From contig JAAZML010000129.1 of the NCBI GenBank assembly GCA_012798835.1, positions 1 to 36,920 of the forward strand: 36,920 nt of DNA, given 5' to 3'. A program made the translations under genes and the position numbers. Below the pieces are notes generated by a model that was not told the DNA's origin, ran no database searches, and saw nothing but the letters and a program-made list of their open reading frames with translations. Shown piece after piece: positions 8,282-17,582 of the stretch (position 1 is the first letter of the stretch; each line of letters begins with the position of its first letter). Source of the stretch: Clostridium sp. (GTDB lineage: Bacteria; Bacillota; Clostridia; Acetivibrionales; Acetivibrionaceae).

Positions 8282-9508
8282 TTAATTTTCTTTTCTGAAA
8301 TCGTGCCCTGTGGGATATTGGAATAGCCTTAATCCAAATTCCGGGGCTACAGCAATAATGTGATCAAAAATATCCGACTGTATGGATTCGTAGTTGACCC
8401 AGTTGGTGTCATTTGTAAAAGCATAAATCTCTAGGGGCAATCCATGCTCTCCCGGGGGTAACTGCCTCACAATTTGTATCATATTTTGGTGCAGCCCATG
8501 ATGGTTTTTTAGGTAAAACTTAACATAGGCCCTATATGTCCCTATATTAGTAAGACGTCGGCCGTTAATTAGCGCAGCACTTTCCACTTTGTGCTTTTTA
8601 TTGTGTCTTTCTATATCTTTTTCCTTGTTAAGTATATATTCTTTCAAAAGATAAATCTCCTTGAATTTCCTAATCATCTCGTCTGTACAAAAGGATATGC
8701 TGGTTGTATCAATATAGATTGAGCGTTTTATTCTACGCCCCCCTGCCTCTAGCATACCACGCCAGTTTGTAAATGAATCTGAAACCAGTGCATATGCTGG
8801 GATCGCGACAATAGTTTTATCAAAATTTTGTACCTTTACAGTGTTTAGTGAAATATCTACAACACTTCCATCGGCTCCATACCTCTCCATCTGAATCCAA
8901 TCACCTATCCGAAGCATATCGTTGGAAGACAACTGAATACCCGCCACCAATCCTAGTATGGAATCCTTAAACACCAGTGAAAATATAGCCGTCATTGCAC
9001 CAATGCCGCTTAGAAGTATTATGACTCTTTCCCCTAACAATACAGCAATGGAGAGGATACCCATAAGTATATAAAATATAATTTTTACAACCTGCAGCAA
9101 TCCCTTTATTGGTCTTGTCTGGGATATTTCAAACGTCCCATAGATATACGTTACAGCATCTAATACGGAATTTAGAACCGAAACAGAAATAAGAATAATT
9201 GTGATCAACGAAGCTTTTTTTATTGTGCTCTCTAAATTAAAGAAAAGTGGGGCGGATGTATAAAGCATCAAAACTGGTATAATCTTTATGAGCCTGTGAA
9301 ATACCCCTTTTTCTAAAAAAACATTATCCCATTTAAACCTATTATTCTTTATGTATTTGGCTAATAGAGCCAAAATAATTTCTTTTGAAATAAGGTATAC
9401 TATTAACATGGATAAAAAAAGCAGCACAGCCATAATCACAATAGCTAAAATTTTCGAAGTTTTAGCACCTAGACTAAAACTATCTAAAAGCTTGTTAATG
9501 TATCCCAT
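8282..9508 (-). CDS. MscS-family mechanosensitive channel (YbdG/YnaI-like)
   Basis: The 408-residue membrane protein has about five hydrophobic segments in its first 190 residues, followed by the MscS beta-domain: ALVAGIQLSS-like pore end (LVAGIQLSSNDMLRIGDWIQM), VVDISLNTVKVQNFDKTIVAIPAYAL and FTNWRGM. The C-terminal half (IKRSIYIDTTSISFCTD...LPPGEHGLPLEIYAFTND) follows the YbdG pattern rather than small MscS. The channel releases solutes on hypo-osmotic shock. The start ATG at 9508 has AAAGGTGG upstream. It stands alone, with 159 bases between it and the GH3 start. Confidence 0.9.
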   Translation of the reverse strand: MGYINKLLDSFSLGAKTSKILAIVIMAVLLFLSMLIVYLISKEIILALLAKYIKNNRFKWDNVFLEKGVFHRLIKIIPVLMLYTSAPLFFNLESTIKKASLITIILISVSVLNSVLDAVTYIYGTFEISQTRPIKGLLQVVKIIFYILMGILSIAVLLGERVIILLSGIGAMTAIFSLVFKDSILGLVAGIQLSSNDMLRIGDWIQMERYGADGSVVDISLNTVKVQNFDKTIVAIPAYALVSDSFTNWRGMLEAGGRRIKRSIYIDTTSISFCTDEMIRKFKEIYLLKEYILNKEKDIERHNKKHKVESAALINGRRLTNIGTYRAYVKFYLKNHHGLHQNMIQIVRQLPPGEHGLPLEIYAFTNDTNWVNYESIQSDIFDHIIAVAPEFGLRLFQYPTGHDFRKEN

Positions 9509-9646
9509 ATTAAAAAAACACCACCTTTTATATTTTTCCGCTTTTTAATCATTATAGCATTTGGAAATTTGAATTACAAACGTATACAAATGCGCAGTGG
9601 AGGTGCGGACAAAATCCTGGACTCGATTTTAGTTGGGATGTGCCGC

Positions 9647-9780
9647 ATGTCCTCATATGGAGAACGAATAAAAGCAGTAAAGCTATTAATACAGTATGAT
9701 TTGAGTTATCCTACTGTAATCAGCGAATTGGGATATCCCTCTAGGGAATCTCTTTGGAACTGATACAACGAGTATGCATA
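9647..9780 (+). pseudogene. Remnant of IS3-family transposase OrfA
   Basis: The reading frame from the ATG at 9647 gives SSYGERIKAVKLLIQYDLSY followed by ISELGYPSRESLWN. This is the helix-turn-helix start of IS3-group OrfA proteins (usual form YSYEERxKAVKLYIKYDLSxxxxIRELGYPSRxxLxxWYKEY). The tryptophan codon expected after SLWN is TGA, and reading through it gives YNEYA and then TAG. No OrfB, DDE domain or clear terminal inverted repeats are visible nearby, so only about 130 bases of a dead element survive. The frame upstream of 9647, open back to 9569, looks unrelated to the transposase. Confidence 0.7.
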
Positions 9781-10081
9781 GATATGTAAATCTTTTTTGC
9801 AGGCCGTGTAGGTTTTAATTGACTTTTTGATTTTTCCCTTGAAGCCATTGCTAAAATAGTAGTATAATATTGTCTAAGACGGATTTTAAAACACATACTT
9901 GGGATGGGTTGTTTTTTTATTAGGAGATTGTTAAAAAATAAACTATTGTTTAGTAAATCTTTCTCGCAGGAATATGCACTACATTATCAACCCCCTTGAT
10001 ACATACTTTTCGGCATAAATGTACTTACTTAATTTGATAAAATATTAATTAAATAAAATAATTTATAAAGGAGTTTTTAAT
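9781..10081 (+). promoter_or_regulatory. serA leader region with candidate sigma-A promoter
   Basis: The AT-rich 300-base gap before serA holds TTGAAG (9839-9844), an 18-base spacer and TATAAT (9863-9868). This would start transcription near 9875 and leave a leader of about 205 bases. A second, weaker possibility is TTGATA followed by TGTACT near 10000-10030, closer to the gene. I looked for a T-box (AGGGTGGNACCGCG-like) and found none. The ribosome binding site AAAGGAG lies just before the ATG at 10082. Confidence 0.4.
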
Positions 10082-11242
10082 ATGCTTTCAGTAAAGACAT
10101 TGAATAAAATATCGTCAAGAGGCTTGGAGCTCTTTTCGAGGGATGACTACGAAATTGCTTCCGAATTATCCAACCCAGATGCCATTCTTGTAAGAAGTTA
10201 TAATATGCTTGATATGGATCTTAACAAAAATTTAAAGGCCATTGCCAGGGCTGGTGCCGGTGTTAACAATATTCCTATCGATAGATGTACTGAAAAAGGA
10301 ATAGTTGTTTTTAACACACCTGGTGCCAATGCTAATGCCGTCAAGGAGCTCGTTTTGACGTCATTGTTTCTATCTTCAAGAAAAATATACAGTGGAATCA
10401 CTTGGGCCAAAACCCTCAAGGGTAAGGGTAGTGAAGTGGCCAAGTTGGTTGAAAAAGGGAAATCCCAGTTTGTTGGCCCCGAAATAAAAGGGAAGAAACT
10501 CGGTGTAATTGGGCTTGGTGCAATAGGGGTTTTGGTGGCTAATGATGCATGCGCATTGGGAATGGACGTAATAGGTTATGACCCGTTTATTTCCATAGAT
10601 TCCGCCTGGGAATTGGAAAGCAGCGTAGAAAAAGCAGCAAGCCTTGACTATCTATTCTCAACCTGTGATTACATCACGATACATGTTCCCTTTAATGATA
10701 AAACCGACTGCATGATAAATAAAGATAAATTTGGCATCATGAAGAAGGGTGTAAAACTTCTAAACTTTGCAAGGGGCGGACTTGTAGCAGATAAGGATTT
10801 GCTAGAAGCAATAAAGGATGGTATTGTATCATGCTATGTAACCGATTTTCCAAAAGAAGAACTACTGGGCAACGATAATATTATAACAATACCCCACCTG
10901 GGTGCATCAACACCGGAATCTGAAGAAAACTGTGCTATAATGGCCGCAAGCCAACTTCGGGAGTTTTTGGAGAAAGGAAATATAAAAAATTCAGTAAACT
11001 TCCCTGATTGCGATCTTCATATGGCCGATAACAGAATAATTGTTGCCCATGACAATGTTCCGAATATGTTTGGCCAAATTACTTCCCTCCTTGCCCAAAA
11101 CGGGCTTAATATTGGGGATATGCTCAGCAAACATAGAAATAAAATCGGATATACTATTCTAAACCTTGAAGAAACGATATCTCAAGATATAATAAGCAGG
11201 TTAAAGGCAATCCAGGGTATTAGAATGGTTAGGGTAATATAA
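10082..11242 (+). CDS. serA: D-3-phosphoglycerate dehydrogenase
   Basis: The enzyme oxidises 3-phosphoglycerate to 3-phosphohydroxypyruvate with NAD, the first committed step of serine synthesis in the cytoplasm. The 386 residues include the N-terminal substrate domain with ARAGAGVNNIPID, the Rossmann core GVIGLGAIGVLVAND followed by the adenine-ribose acidic site GYDP, the catalytic region LLNFARGGLV (arginine) and PHLGASTPESEENC (histidine), and a C-terminal ACT domain (IVAHDNVPNMFGQITSLLAQNGLNIGDM, given here in outline). The ACT domain suggests feedback inhibition by serine. The form is the short PGDH of about 390 residues that lacks the intervening ASB domain. serC and serB are not adjacent. 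A hairpin terminator follows 27 bases downstream. Confidence 0.95.
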   Translation: MLSVKTLNKISSRGLELFSRDDYEIASELSNPDAILVRSYNMLDMDLNKNLKAIARAGAGVNNIPIDRCTEKGIVVFNTPGANANAVKELVLTSLFLSSRKIYSGITWAKTLKGKGSEVAKLVEKGKSQFVGPEIKGKKLGVIGLGAIGVLVANDACALGMDVIGYDPFISIDSAWELESSVEKAASLDYLFSTCDYITIHVPFNDKTDCMINKDKFGIMKKGVKLLNFARGGLVADKDLLEAIKDGIVSCYVTDFPKEELLGNDNIITIPHLGASTPESEENCAIMAASQLREFLEKGNIKNSVNFPDCDLHMADNRIIVAHDNVPNMFGQITSLLAQNGLNIGDMLSKHRNKIGYTILNLEETISQDIISRLKAIQGIRMVRVI

Positions 11243-11268
11243 ACCATATCTATTCCTATGGATATAAT

Positions 11269-11304
11269 AAAAACCCACCCGAGCTAGTACAGGGTGGGTT
11301 TTTT
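11269..11304 (+). terminator. Intrinsic terminator of serA, possibly bidirectional
   Basis: AAACCCACCC (11271-11280) pairs perfectly with GGGTGGGTTT (11292-11301) across an 11-base loop, followed on the plus strand by a T-run to 11304. An A-run on the other side lets it serve the converging zinc-ribbon gene as well. Confidence 0.9.
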
Positions 11305-11314
11305 GCTAAATCCC

Positions 11315-11758
11315 TTAAAAACCAGTGAACCCGTTAAGAAACCACATGGAGTAAAAAAAAAGAATTACCACCATTATTATGAAGAGCGCTATCCCAGCAA
11401 AACCGGTTATTATACCAGCCAAAGCCATTTTGTAACCACCTTCCAAATGCTCTTGCTTTTTTATCTGACTCCTCGCCATAAAACCAAAAATAATAGCAAG
11501 GATGCTCAATACTGGACCAAAACAAAAAAAACCAATAGGTATCGATAAAATACCAAGAATCAGTGATGTAACTGCCAAGCCATTTACCTTCGTTGAGAGT
11601 GGTTGCATATCCATATCCATCATCTCCTCATGGTATGCATCTGTCTGCTCCTCCACCCCAAGGCTTGTATCCGCTGGGGATTCTAATGGGAAACCGCAAC
11701 TGCTGCATATGGTAGAAAAATCCTCATTTGAATAACCGCAACTAGAACAAATCCTCAT
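11315..11758 (-). CDS. Zinc-ribbon and DUF4190-type membrane protein
   Basis: The 147-residue protein starts with a zinc ribbon made of two CxxC knuckles (CSSCGYSNED and CSSCGFPL, residues 4-25), then an acidic, methionine-rich linker, then two hydrophobic helical hairpins: NGLAVTSLILGILSIPIGFF, and the KMALAGIITGFAGIALFIIM region near the C-terminus. The pattern NGxAxTSLILGIxSI with a following GxxxAxxGxxxG segment is that of DUF4190. The cytoplasmic zinc ribbon probably mediates protein contacts. Its function is unknown. The start ATG at 11758 follows GGGGGAT. Confidence 0.8.
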   Translation of the reverse strand: MRICSSCGYSNEDFSTICSSCGFPLESPADTSLGVEEQTDAYHEEMMDMDMQPLSTKVNGLAVTSLILGILSIPIGFFCFGPVLSILAIIFGFMARSQIKKQEHLEGGYKMALAGIITGFAGIALFIIMVVILFFYSMWFLNGFTGF

Positions 11759-11922
11759 TTATTATCCCCCTATAATATAATTTCGCCCTACATTTTACAG
11801 CACCCTGGTATTATAAACCTTTTGTTTAAAATAAGCATTTGTGTATTTGCAAAAGCTATTTTAATTTTGTCTAACATGTGCGGTTCAAAGATGTAAAGGG
11901 GCTACCAACGTTTTCTCTTAAT

Positions 11923-13290
11923 CTAGCGCTCTCCTATAGCTATATAATCGCGTCTTTTAGCTACACTTTTATATGCGGGTCTAATTATTTTTCCGGCGTT
12001 TACAATCTCTTCTATTCGATGAGCTGTCCAGCCCGCCATCCTAGAAACTGCAAAAATCGGGGTATATAGTTCCTGAGGTAATTCTAGCATATTGTACACA
12101 AAACCAGAATAAAAATCTACATTAACACTTACACCCTTGTAAATCTTGCGTTTCTTTGAAATAACCTGTGGGGCTAAATTCTCAACCTTCTCGTATAAGG
12201 AAAATTCCGACTCCAAACCTTTCTCCTTGGCAAGTTTTTCCGCCTGTTCTTTTAGAAGGACACTCCTTGGATCTGATACCGAATAAACCGCATGCCCTAA
12301 ACCATAGATAAGCCCCGAACGGTCAAAAGCTTCCTTATTTAATATTTTTATAAGATAGCTTTCTATTTCTTCGTCATCATTCCAATCCTTGATATTATCC
12401 TTTAGATCGGCAAACATCTCACATACCTTGATATTAGCGCCGCCGTGTCTTGGGCCTTTTAGTGAGCCCAGCGCCGCAGCAATAGCAGAATACGTATCCG
12501 TCCCTGTCGATGTAACAACATGCGTTACGAAGGTAGAGTTATTCCCTCCCCCATGTTCCGCATGGAGAACTAAAGCCAAATCTAAAAGTCTTGCCTCCAA
12601 CTCAGTATATTTTTTATTGGGTCTTAACATTCGTAAAATATTTTCCGCCGTACTGAGACCAGGCTTTGGATTATGGATGACCAAACTTCTTTTTCCATAA
12701 TAGTGGGAAATAGTATTGTATGCATATACAGCAATAGTTGGCATACACGCCATAAGATGAATACATTGCTTTAATACATTTTCCACTGATGTGTCATCAG
12801 GATTGCTATCAAAGCTATAGTATGCAAGGACACTTCTTGCTAGCACATTCATAATATTCTTCCCAGGAAGCTGCAATATCATATCATTTAGGAAGGGTTC
12901 GGGTAAATTTCTGTAAATAGAGAGCAGTTCCTCAAAATCATCTAATTGTTTTCGGTTGGGAAGCTCCCCAAAAACTAGCAAATATGCAGTCTCCTCAAAT
13001 CCGAAGCGTTCATCTCCAATAAACCCATCGACAAGATCAAAAATATCAATACCGCGATAGATTAGCCTACCCGGAACCGGTATAATTTCGCTTTCATCAA
13101 TGATATATGCATGTACTTCCCCTATTTCTGTCAAGCCTACAAGTACACCTTTGCCATCTAAATCTCGCAAACCACGCTTCACTTGGTATTTTGTAAAAAG
13201 TTCGGGGTTGATTTGACTATTTTTCAATGCTATATTGCCTAGGTTTTCAAGTATATTTCCTTCGAAATCCTTAAAATTAACTTCCTTCAT
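11923..13290 (-). CDS. Citrate synthase
   Basis: The enzyme condenses oxaloacetate and acetyl-CoA to citrate. I start it at the ATG at 13290 (455 residues) because GAGGT lies eight bases before it; a GTG at 13305 is the alternative. The catalytic regions are visible: HAEHGGGNNSTF with the first active-site histidine, GSLKGPRHGGANIKV, GLGHAVYSVSDPR with the second histidine, and an arginine-rich end with RMAGWTAHRIEE. The N-terminal domain has PGRLIYRGIDIFDLVDGF. It belongs to the larger citrate/2-methylcitrate synthase group common in Clostridia, where it feeds glutamate synthesis. No aconitase or isocitrate dehydrogenase lies beside it. Confidence 0.93.
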   Translation of the reverse strand: MKEVNFKDFEGNILENLGNIALKNSQINPELFTKYQVKRGLRDLDGKGVLVGLTEIGEVHAYIIDESEIIPVPGRLIYRGIDIFDLVDGFIGDERFGFEETAYLLVFGELPNRKQLDDFEELLSIYRNLPEPFLNDMILQLPGKNIMNVLARSVLAYYSFDSNPDDTSVENVLKQCIHLMACMPTIAVYAYNTISHYYGKRSLVIHNPKPGLSTAENILRMLRPNKKYTELEARLLDLALVLHAEHGGGNNSTFVTHVVTSTGTDTYSAIAAALGSLKGPRHGGANIKVCEMFADLKDNIKDWNDDEEIESYLIKILNKEAFDRSGLIYGLGHAVYSVSDPRSVLLKEQAEKLAKEKGLESEFSLYEKVENLAPQVISKKRKIYKGVSVNVDFYSGFVYNMLELPQELYTPIFAVSRMAGWTAHRIEEIVNAGKIIRPAYKSVAKRRDYIAIGER

Positions 13291-13311
13291 AATTTTATAC
13301 CTCACATCAAT

Positions 13312-13340
13312 AATATACGGATCAATTTGCTTTAGAACAA
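13312..13340 (-). promoter_or_regulatory. Candidate promoter of citrate synthase
   Basis: The minus strand carries TTGTTC (plus 13335-13340), 17 bases, then TATATT (13312-13317), just upstream of the ribosome binding site GAGGT. The implied leader is very short, about 15-20 bases, which makes this plausible but unproven. Confidence 0.35.
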
Positions 13341-13413
13341 CTTTTTAATAAAACTAATTTTATCATAATATCGTGAATTAGTCTATATTTTTTCTGCCTA
13401 TGCCTAAATCCAT

Positions 13414-14502
13414 TCACACCTTTCCCCTAATCCTACCAATGAAGAACACTAAAACCGGCACTACGAATCCCAAAAATAGGTTCCCAGGGATCATTATAAA
13501 ACTGGATAGATTCTCTAATTCAAAAACAGTGTTGGCAATATAAAAGGCAAGAAAGTATACGATAATTGCATAAATGCCCATAAAAGGCTTTTCATCAGAA
13601 ATCCCAAATAATAATTTTATAATCCTTAATCCAAGAAGAATAAAAAAGCTAATCAGTATAAAGTCGGAAAAGACCCAAACTGCAACAACTATAGACTCGA
13701 TTTTTTCAAGTGTATTAAACAAAGATATTTGTTTAACTGCAATTAAAAGCGGTAATTGGCTTCTCCTTATAACAGAGTAACTAAATGTCCCCACCGTCAT
13801 CACTATTATCAGGATTGTACTCGCCGTTAGAAGAAATGAGCACTTAATTCCTTCTTTTTTTATGTTTTCTTTGTTGTTTATATTGTCACCTAGTATGAAC
13901 ACAAATGTAAAATAAGAAAAAACCGCCGCAATCCCAACCCCCGCCCTTGTGATGGGCAATATACTCCTGTAGGTTATAGGTATAAGAAATGTTCCCTTTA
14001 GATATGGAGTAATCATTATAAATAATATTACAAGTGTCACCAAAAATAGCGGAAGTACAATTTCATTCAACCTCGCAAGCGTTACAAGACCATACCGCAA
14101 TATATAAATTGCCAGGATTATTATTGAAATTACAAATACATTTTGGCTGGTATCGGGATATATCGATCCAACAAGTCTTATGGCAAAGTATCTCACATAT
14201 AAGGCCGCAAGCATTGTTACCCATAAAAGGTATGTAAAACCAATAAGTTTGCCCGTAAAAACCCCCAAGATATCGCTGTATATATGTATTAGTGATGCAT
14301 CCGTGTAGCTTTTATTTATTCTATTCCATACCAGCACAAGTAAGAATAGCAAAATAGCCGAAACAATTGGTGCAAGCCAAGCGGCCTCTTTTGCATTCTG
14401 AGCCGCATAAACAGGAAAAAGACGGGTAGCAGGGGAAAATACAATCGTCAAAAATAAAAAAAACGCCTGCCTTATGGAAATTTTTTTACTATCTGATAAC
14501 AT
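13414..14502 (-). CDS. Spore germinant receptor B subunit (GerAB/GerKB family)
   Basis: The 362-residue protein has about ten transmembrane segments and belongs to the GerAB/endospore germination permease family, relatives of amino-acid transporters. In the spore inner membrane this subunit is thought to bind the germinant. It begins ISIRQAFFLFLTIVFSPATRLFP, the usual GerB opening. GAGGGG precedes the ATG at 14502. It is the last gene of the ger operon, 67 bases after the small membrane protein. Expression is expected in the forespore under sigma-G, but I did not find a convincing sigma-G promoter. Confidence 0.9.
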   Translation of the reverse strand: MLSDSKKISIRQAFFLFLTIVFSPATRLFPVYAAQNAKEAAWLAPIVSAILLFLLVLVWNRINKSYTDASLIHIYSDILGVFTGKLIGFTYLLWVTMLAALYVRYFAIRLVGSIYPDTSQNVFVISIIILAIYILRYGLVTLARLNEIVLPLFLVTLVILFIMITPYLKGTFLIPITYRSILPITRAGVGIAAVFSYFTFVFILGDNINNKENIKKEGIKCSFLLTASTILIIVMTVGTFSYSVIRRSQLPLLIAVKQISLFNTLEKIESIVVAVWVFSDFILISFFILLGLRIIKLLFGISDEKPFMGIYAIIVYFLAFYIANTVFELENLSSFIMIPGNLFLGFVVPVLVFFIGRIRGKV

Positions 14503-14569
14503 CGCTTTCCCCTCTTTCCCAAAATCTGTTGTATGAACTGTCCTGCTTATGATATACTTTCCGCCATTT

Positions 14570-14773
14570 TTAAGATTCTCGCCCTATGAAACTTAGCAAA
14601 TGCTCAGAAAGGCTCGACCTATGGGGATTTGAAAGGTAAAATACACTTAAAAGCAAAGCACTTATTGCAAGTAGCGAAAATATCGCTATTTCTTTTCTTT
14701 GCCCCTTTGATACCATCTTTTTTATTTCAAAACAACTAATTATTCCTATTAATGCAATGCTAGTATACATCAT
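14570..14773 (-). CDS. Small two-helix membrane protein of the ger operon
   Basis: The 67-residue protein has two hydrophobic helices (about residues 2-15 and 29-47) separated by a lysine-rich loop (EIKKMVSKGQRKE), with a short polar tail. Its ATG overlaps the stop of gerC by four bases (ATGA), so it is translationally coupled and very likely a real gene. Small 'D subunit' proteins occur in some Bacillus germinant receptors (GerD-type accessory or GerVD-like, two transmembrane helices), where they modulate receptor activity. Similarity of size, topology and position makes that role reasonable, but it is inference. Confidence 0.75.
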   Translation of the reverse strand: MMYTSIALIGIISCFEIKKMVSKGQRKEIAIFSLLAISALLLSVFYLSNPHRSSLSEHLLSFIGRES

Positions 14774-15969
14774 TTTTTCCCATCTCCCTTATCCTCGCTG
14801 GGCTCTTTTATATCATAGGTTCTTCTAATTTGAGATTTTACATCCACATTTATTTCAACCCGTGGGAATTCCTCTCTCCAGTTTTGCTCATATATATTCT
14901 CCCACTTAATTGGATACTTTCGATAAAAATTGCTTCCCACTGCAAAAAAATCAAGTCCCAACACTTTTTGTGCGTATTCTATAACCTCTTCTATTTCCCG
15001 CTTCACGCTCTTGGCCTGTTGCCTTTCAAGGTATTCAAAAATCTCGGCCTTGAACACATCCTCATGTGCCTGAACCTCTCCTATGTTGCTATTAACTTCA
15101 ACCTTTACATCCAAAAATAACTTTCCGTCTTGGATTTTGGGATAAAACTTGGTCTTGGATCTTATTAACTCCAGTGATACCTTTGTACCCTTTGGGGAAG
15201 TTACCACAATAATACCAGACTTTATATTATCTCTGAGCCAATTTAGACCCCTACCCATCCCTGCCGATAAATGGCCAACTAAAACATCACCATCAAATAC
15301 TGCAAATCCCGCCATCTTTATATCCATCGTTTCATCTTTCCCATTTTCATCCCTTGATGATTTGATCATTTGGACGCATGGGAGATAGAGAGAAAGATAT
15401 TTTATATCCTGTATATACATTATTTCTATAAGGTTCACCGGGCTTGTCACCGACTGTCCGCCCACACTTTCGATCAAACCCCTCAATCGATCAAATATGA
15501 ATTTATCCCCCTTTTCGGTCTTCTCCATCATCTCTTCCGCACGCCCCCCCTTCATTACAAAAATATCTATATTCATCCTAATTTCATGATCGCGGCTTAG
15601 TACGTCAAGGTACTGGCAGATACCTTCCCTTGCGACGTCCTCACCTATAATGACGTATTCAAGATGACCCCAAAAAGGTTTTTTATCGAGGAATATGCTA
15701 AAATTTCTTATGGCTTCAAAGGCTGTTTCTCCCTCCGCAGAAACCTTTGTTGATTCTTTTTCCTGTGCAGAACCCTCGCCTCCTTCCTTAAACCTTTGTG
15801 TAGTTACCGTAAGCCTTACACCATTCGGCACTGTGAGTGATTTATCTATTGCCAATGCCCTTATAAACTCAAGATCATCAATCTCGTTTCTACCCACGAT
15901 GGGATTTTCACAGGCTGAAAACGTTGTTATTGCAATAATTAGGATAAAAAATTTAATTATTTTCCCCAC
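14770..15969 (-). CDS. Spore germinant receptor C subunit, Ger(x)C lipoprotein
   Basis: The 399-residue lipoprotein has a signal peptide ending in the lipobox FSAC at cysteine 20, which anchors it to the outer face of the spore inner membrane. The body matches Ger(x)C: VGRNEIDDLEFIRALAIDK near the start, a middle region with DILFMxGxAxEMM-like VMKGGRAEEMMEKTEKG, and the final GerAC domain, which ends with EEVIEYAQKVLGLDFFAVGSN-type sequence and the closing lysine-rich tail. It lies nine bases after gerA and overlaps the next gene by four bases. GerC proteins are needed for receptor assembly. Confidence 0.93.
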   Translation of the reverse strand: MGKIIKFFILIIAITTFSACENPIVGRNEIDDLEFIRALAIDKSLTVPNGVRLTVTTQRFKEGGEGSAQEKESTKVSAEGETAFEAIRNFSIFLDKKPFWGHLEYVIIGEDVAREGICQYLDVLSRDHEIRMNIDIFVMKGGRAEEMMEKTEKGDKFIFDRLRGLIESVGGQSVTSPVNLIEIMYIQDIKYLSLYLPCVQMIKSSRDENGKDETMDIKMAGFAVFDGDVLVGHLSAGMGRGLNWLRDNIKSGIIVVTSPKGTKVSLELIRSKTKFYPKIQDGKLFLDVKVEVNSNIGEVQAHEDVFKAEIFEYLERQQAKSVKREIEEVIEYAQKVLGLDFFAVGSNFYRKYPIKWENIYEQNWREEFPRVEINVDVKSQIRRTYDIKEPSEDKGDGKK

Positions 15970-15978
15970 ATTTTTCTC

Positions 15979-17505
15979 CTAGCTTCTTCTTTTTTTATTA
16001 CTGGTCTTTAGATCTATAGGTCTTTTGTACATGAACGAAAACGGAAACCTAACCAATGTATCCTGCAACTGCTTGCCCTCTGCAGCAATAAGGGGTGCAA
16101 GATAGGGTATACCAAAGGATTCCATTTTTGCAAAGTGAATTAAAAGCAGTAATCCACCTACGCTCAGACCATATAATCCTACAACACTGGTAAGAATTGC
16201 GATAAAAAAACGCCATATCCTCAAAGCATTAGAAAAATCCTGATCCGGCATGGTAAAACTTGAGATAGCGGTAATGGAGATTATGACAACTACAGCGGGT
16301 GATACAAGCCTTGCCTCGACAGCTGCCTGTCCCACTACTAGGGCGCCAACTATAGCAACAGCCTGGCTAATATTTTTGGGCAATCTCAATCCCGCTTCCA
16401 ACAAAACCTCGAAAGCAATAAGCATAAAAATAACCTCTACAAAACTCGGAAAGGGAACGCCCTCTTTTGCTGCCATAATAAACAGTGCAAGCTCAGTGGG
16501 TATCATCTCCTGATGAAAGCTTGTAACAGATATATAAAAACCGGGCAAAAAAAGGGTTACAAGCATAAGTACATACCTCATAAATCTAAGGGCTGAACTT
16601 GTTATAAAGTTTTGGGAATAATCGTTGGGACCTTGGAGGAATTCGTTTAATGCGGCCGGAGCAATAAATGTATTAGGGAAACCATCAATTATTATACCAA
16701 TACGCCCTTCTAGGATATTGGCACAAAATTTATCCGGTCTTTCTGTAGTCAAAACTTGGGGAAAAAGAGAATACTTGTTGTCGATTATCTCCTCCTCGAT
16801 TACACCAGAACTCGCTACTGCATCGACCTTTATCGCAGAAAGCCGTTTTTTTACCTCCTTGATAATATGTCTGTTGGTGACGCCATCCAAATAAACAATT
16901 GCAACCTCGGTAAGTGATTGTTCACCAATAACCATCTCTTCAATTACAAGGCTATGGGTTTTTACCCTCCTTCTAACAGTAGAGGTGTTTACCCTCAAAG
17001 ACTCAATAAAAGCATCCTTGGGTCCTTTAAGCACATTTTCCTCGGTGGGTTCTGTGATACTTCTTTTTTCAAACTCCCCTATATTAAAGGTTATAGCCCT
17101 TTTAATCTCATCGAAAACCAATGCAACCGAACCGCTCATTATATCGTTTATACATTGTCCAAGTTCTGTTCTTGTTATTTGTATTCCGTGGAAAAGAATA
17201 TTATTTTCAAGCCTATACAAAACATCTAAGGCATTGCATTGGCTAAAATCAATTTCCCGGGTTAAGGGTTTTAGTATAAAAGCGTCCATTTCCTTGGTAT
17301 CTACCAGCCCATCAATAAATACGATTGTAACACGAAATGGTTTTTTCCCTTTTATATAAAAATCTCGAAAAATAATATCTGCACTGTGTTTTATCAGGTT
17401 AGATATATTTTCTGTTGTAATTTCACCATCGAAATTTTTATCTGTCTTCCCCTGCTCTTTTTCCTTGACTTTATTAATTCCCTTTCTTTTGTATTTAAAA
17501 AGCAT
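15979..17505 (-). CDS. Spore germinant receptor A subunit (GerA family)
   Basis: The 508-residue protein has a hydrophilic N-terminal domain of about 290 residues, with VTIVFIDGLVDTKEMDAFILKPL, EVAIVYLDGVTN and the conserved IIDGFPNTFIAP, then four to five transmembrane segments that include LPGFYISVTSFHQEMIPTEL and PDQDFSNALRIWRFF. The shape and motifs are those of GerAA/GerKA, the core subunit of the nutrient germinant receptor, recently modelled as an ion channel. The start ATG at 17505 has GGTGG before it. It is the first gene of the gerA-gerC-small-gerB operon. Confidence 0.94.
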   Translation of the reverse strand: MLFKYKRKGINKVKEKEQGKTDKNFDGEITTENISNLIKHSADIIFRDFYIKGKKPFRVTIVFIDGLVDTKEMDAFILKPLTREIDFSQCNALDVLYRLENNILFHGIQITRTELGQCINDIMSGSVALVFDEIKRAITFNIGEFEKRSITEPTEENVLKGPKDAFIESLRVNTSTVRRRVKTHSLVIEEMVIGEQSLTEVAIVYLDGVTNRHIIKEVKKRLSAIKVDAVASSGVIEEEIIDNKYSLFPQVLTTERPDKFCANILEGRIGIIIDGFPNTFIAPAALNEFLQGPNDYSQNFITSSALRFMRYVLMLVTLFLPGFYISVTSFHQEMIPTELALFIMAAKEGVPFPSFVEVIFMLIAFEVLLEAGLRLPKNISQAVAIVGALVVGQAAVEARLVSPAVVVIISITAISSFTMPDQDFSNALRIWRFFIAILTSVVGLYGLSVGGLLLLIHFAKMESFGIPYLAPLIAAEGKQLQDTLVRFPFSFMYKRPIDLKTSNKKRRS

Positions 17506-17582
17506 GATCCACCGCCCGCTATTTTTTATAGTATCTGTAAAACAACAAAAAAAATGCTTCCATTTTATTCATTGTAGATCCC

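Noticed and set aside
9569-9646. N-terminal extension of the OrfA-like frame
   Set aside because: These 26 codons do not resemble transposase; the similarity begins at the ATG at 9647.
12389-12700. Plus-strand frame opposite citrate synthase
   Set aside because: It lies wholly antisense to a conserved enzyme and has no domain or start signal.
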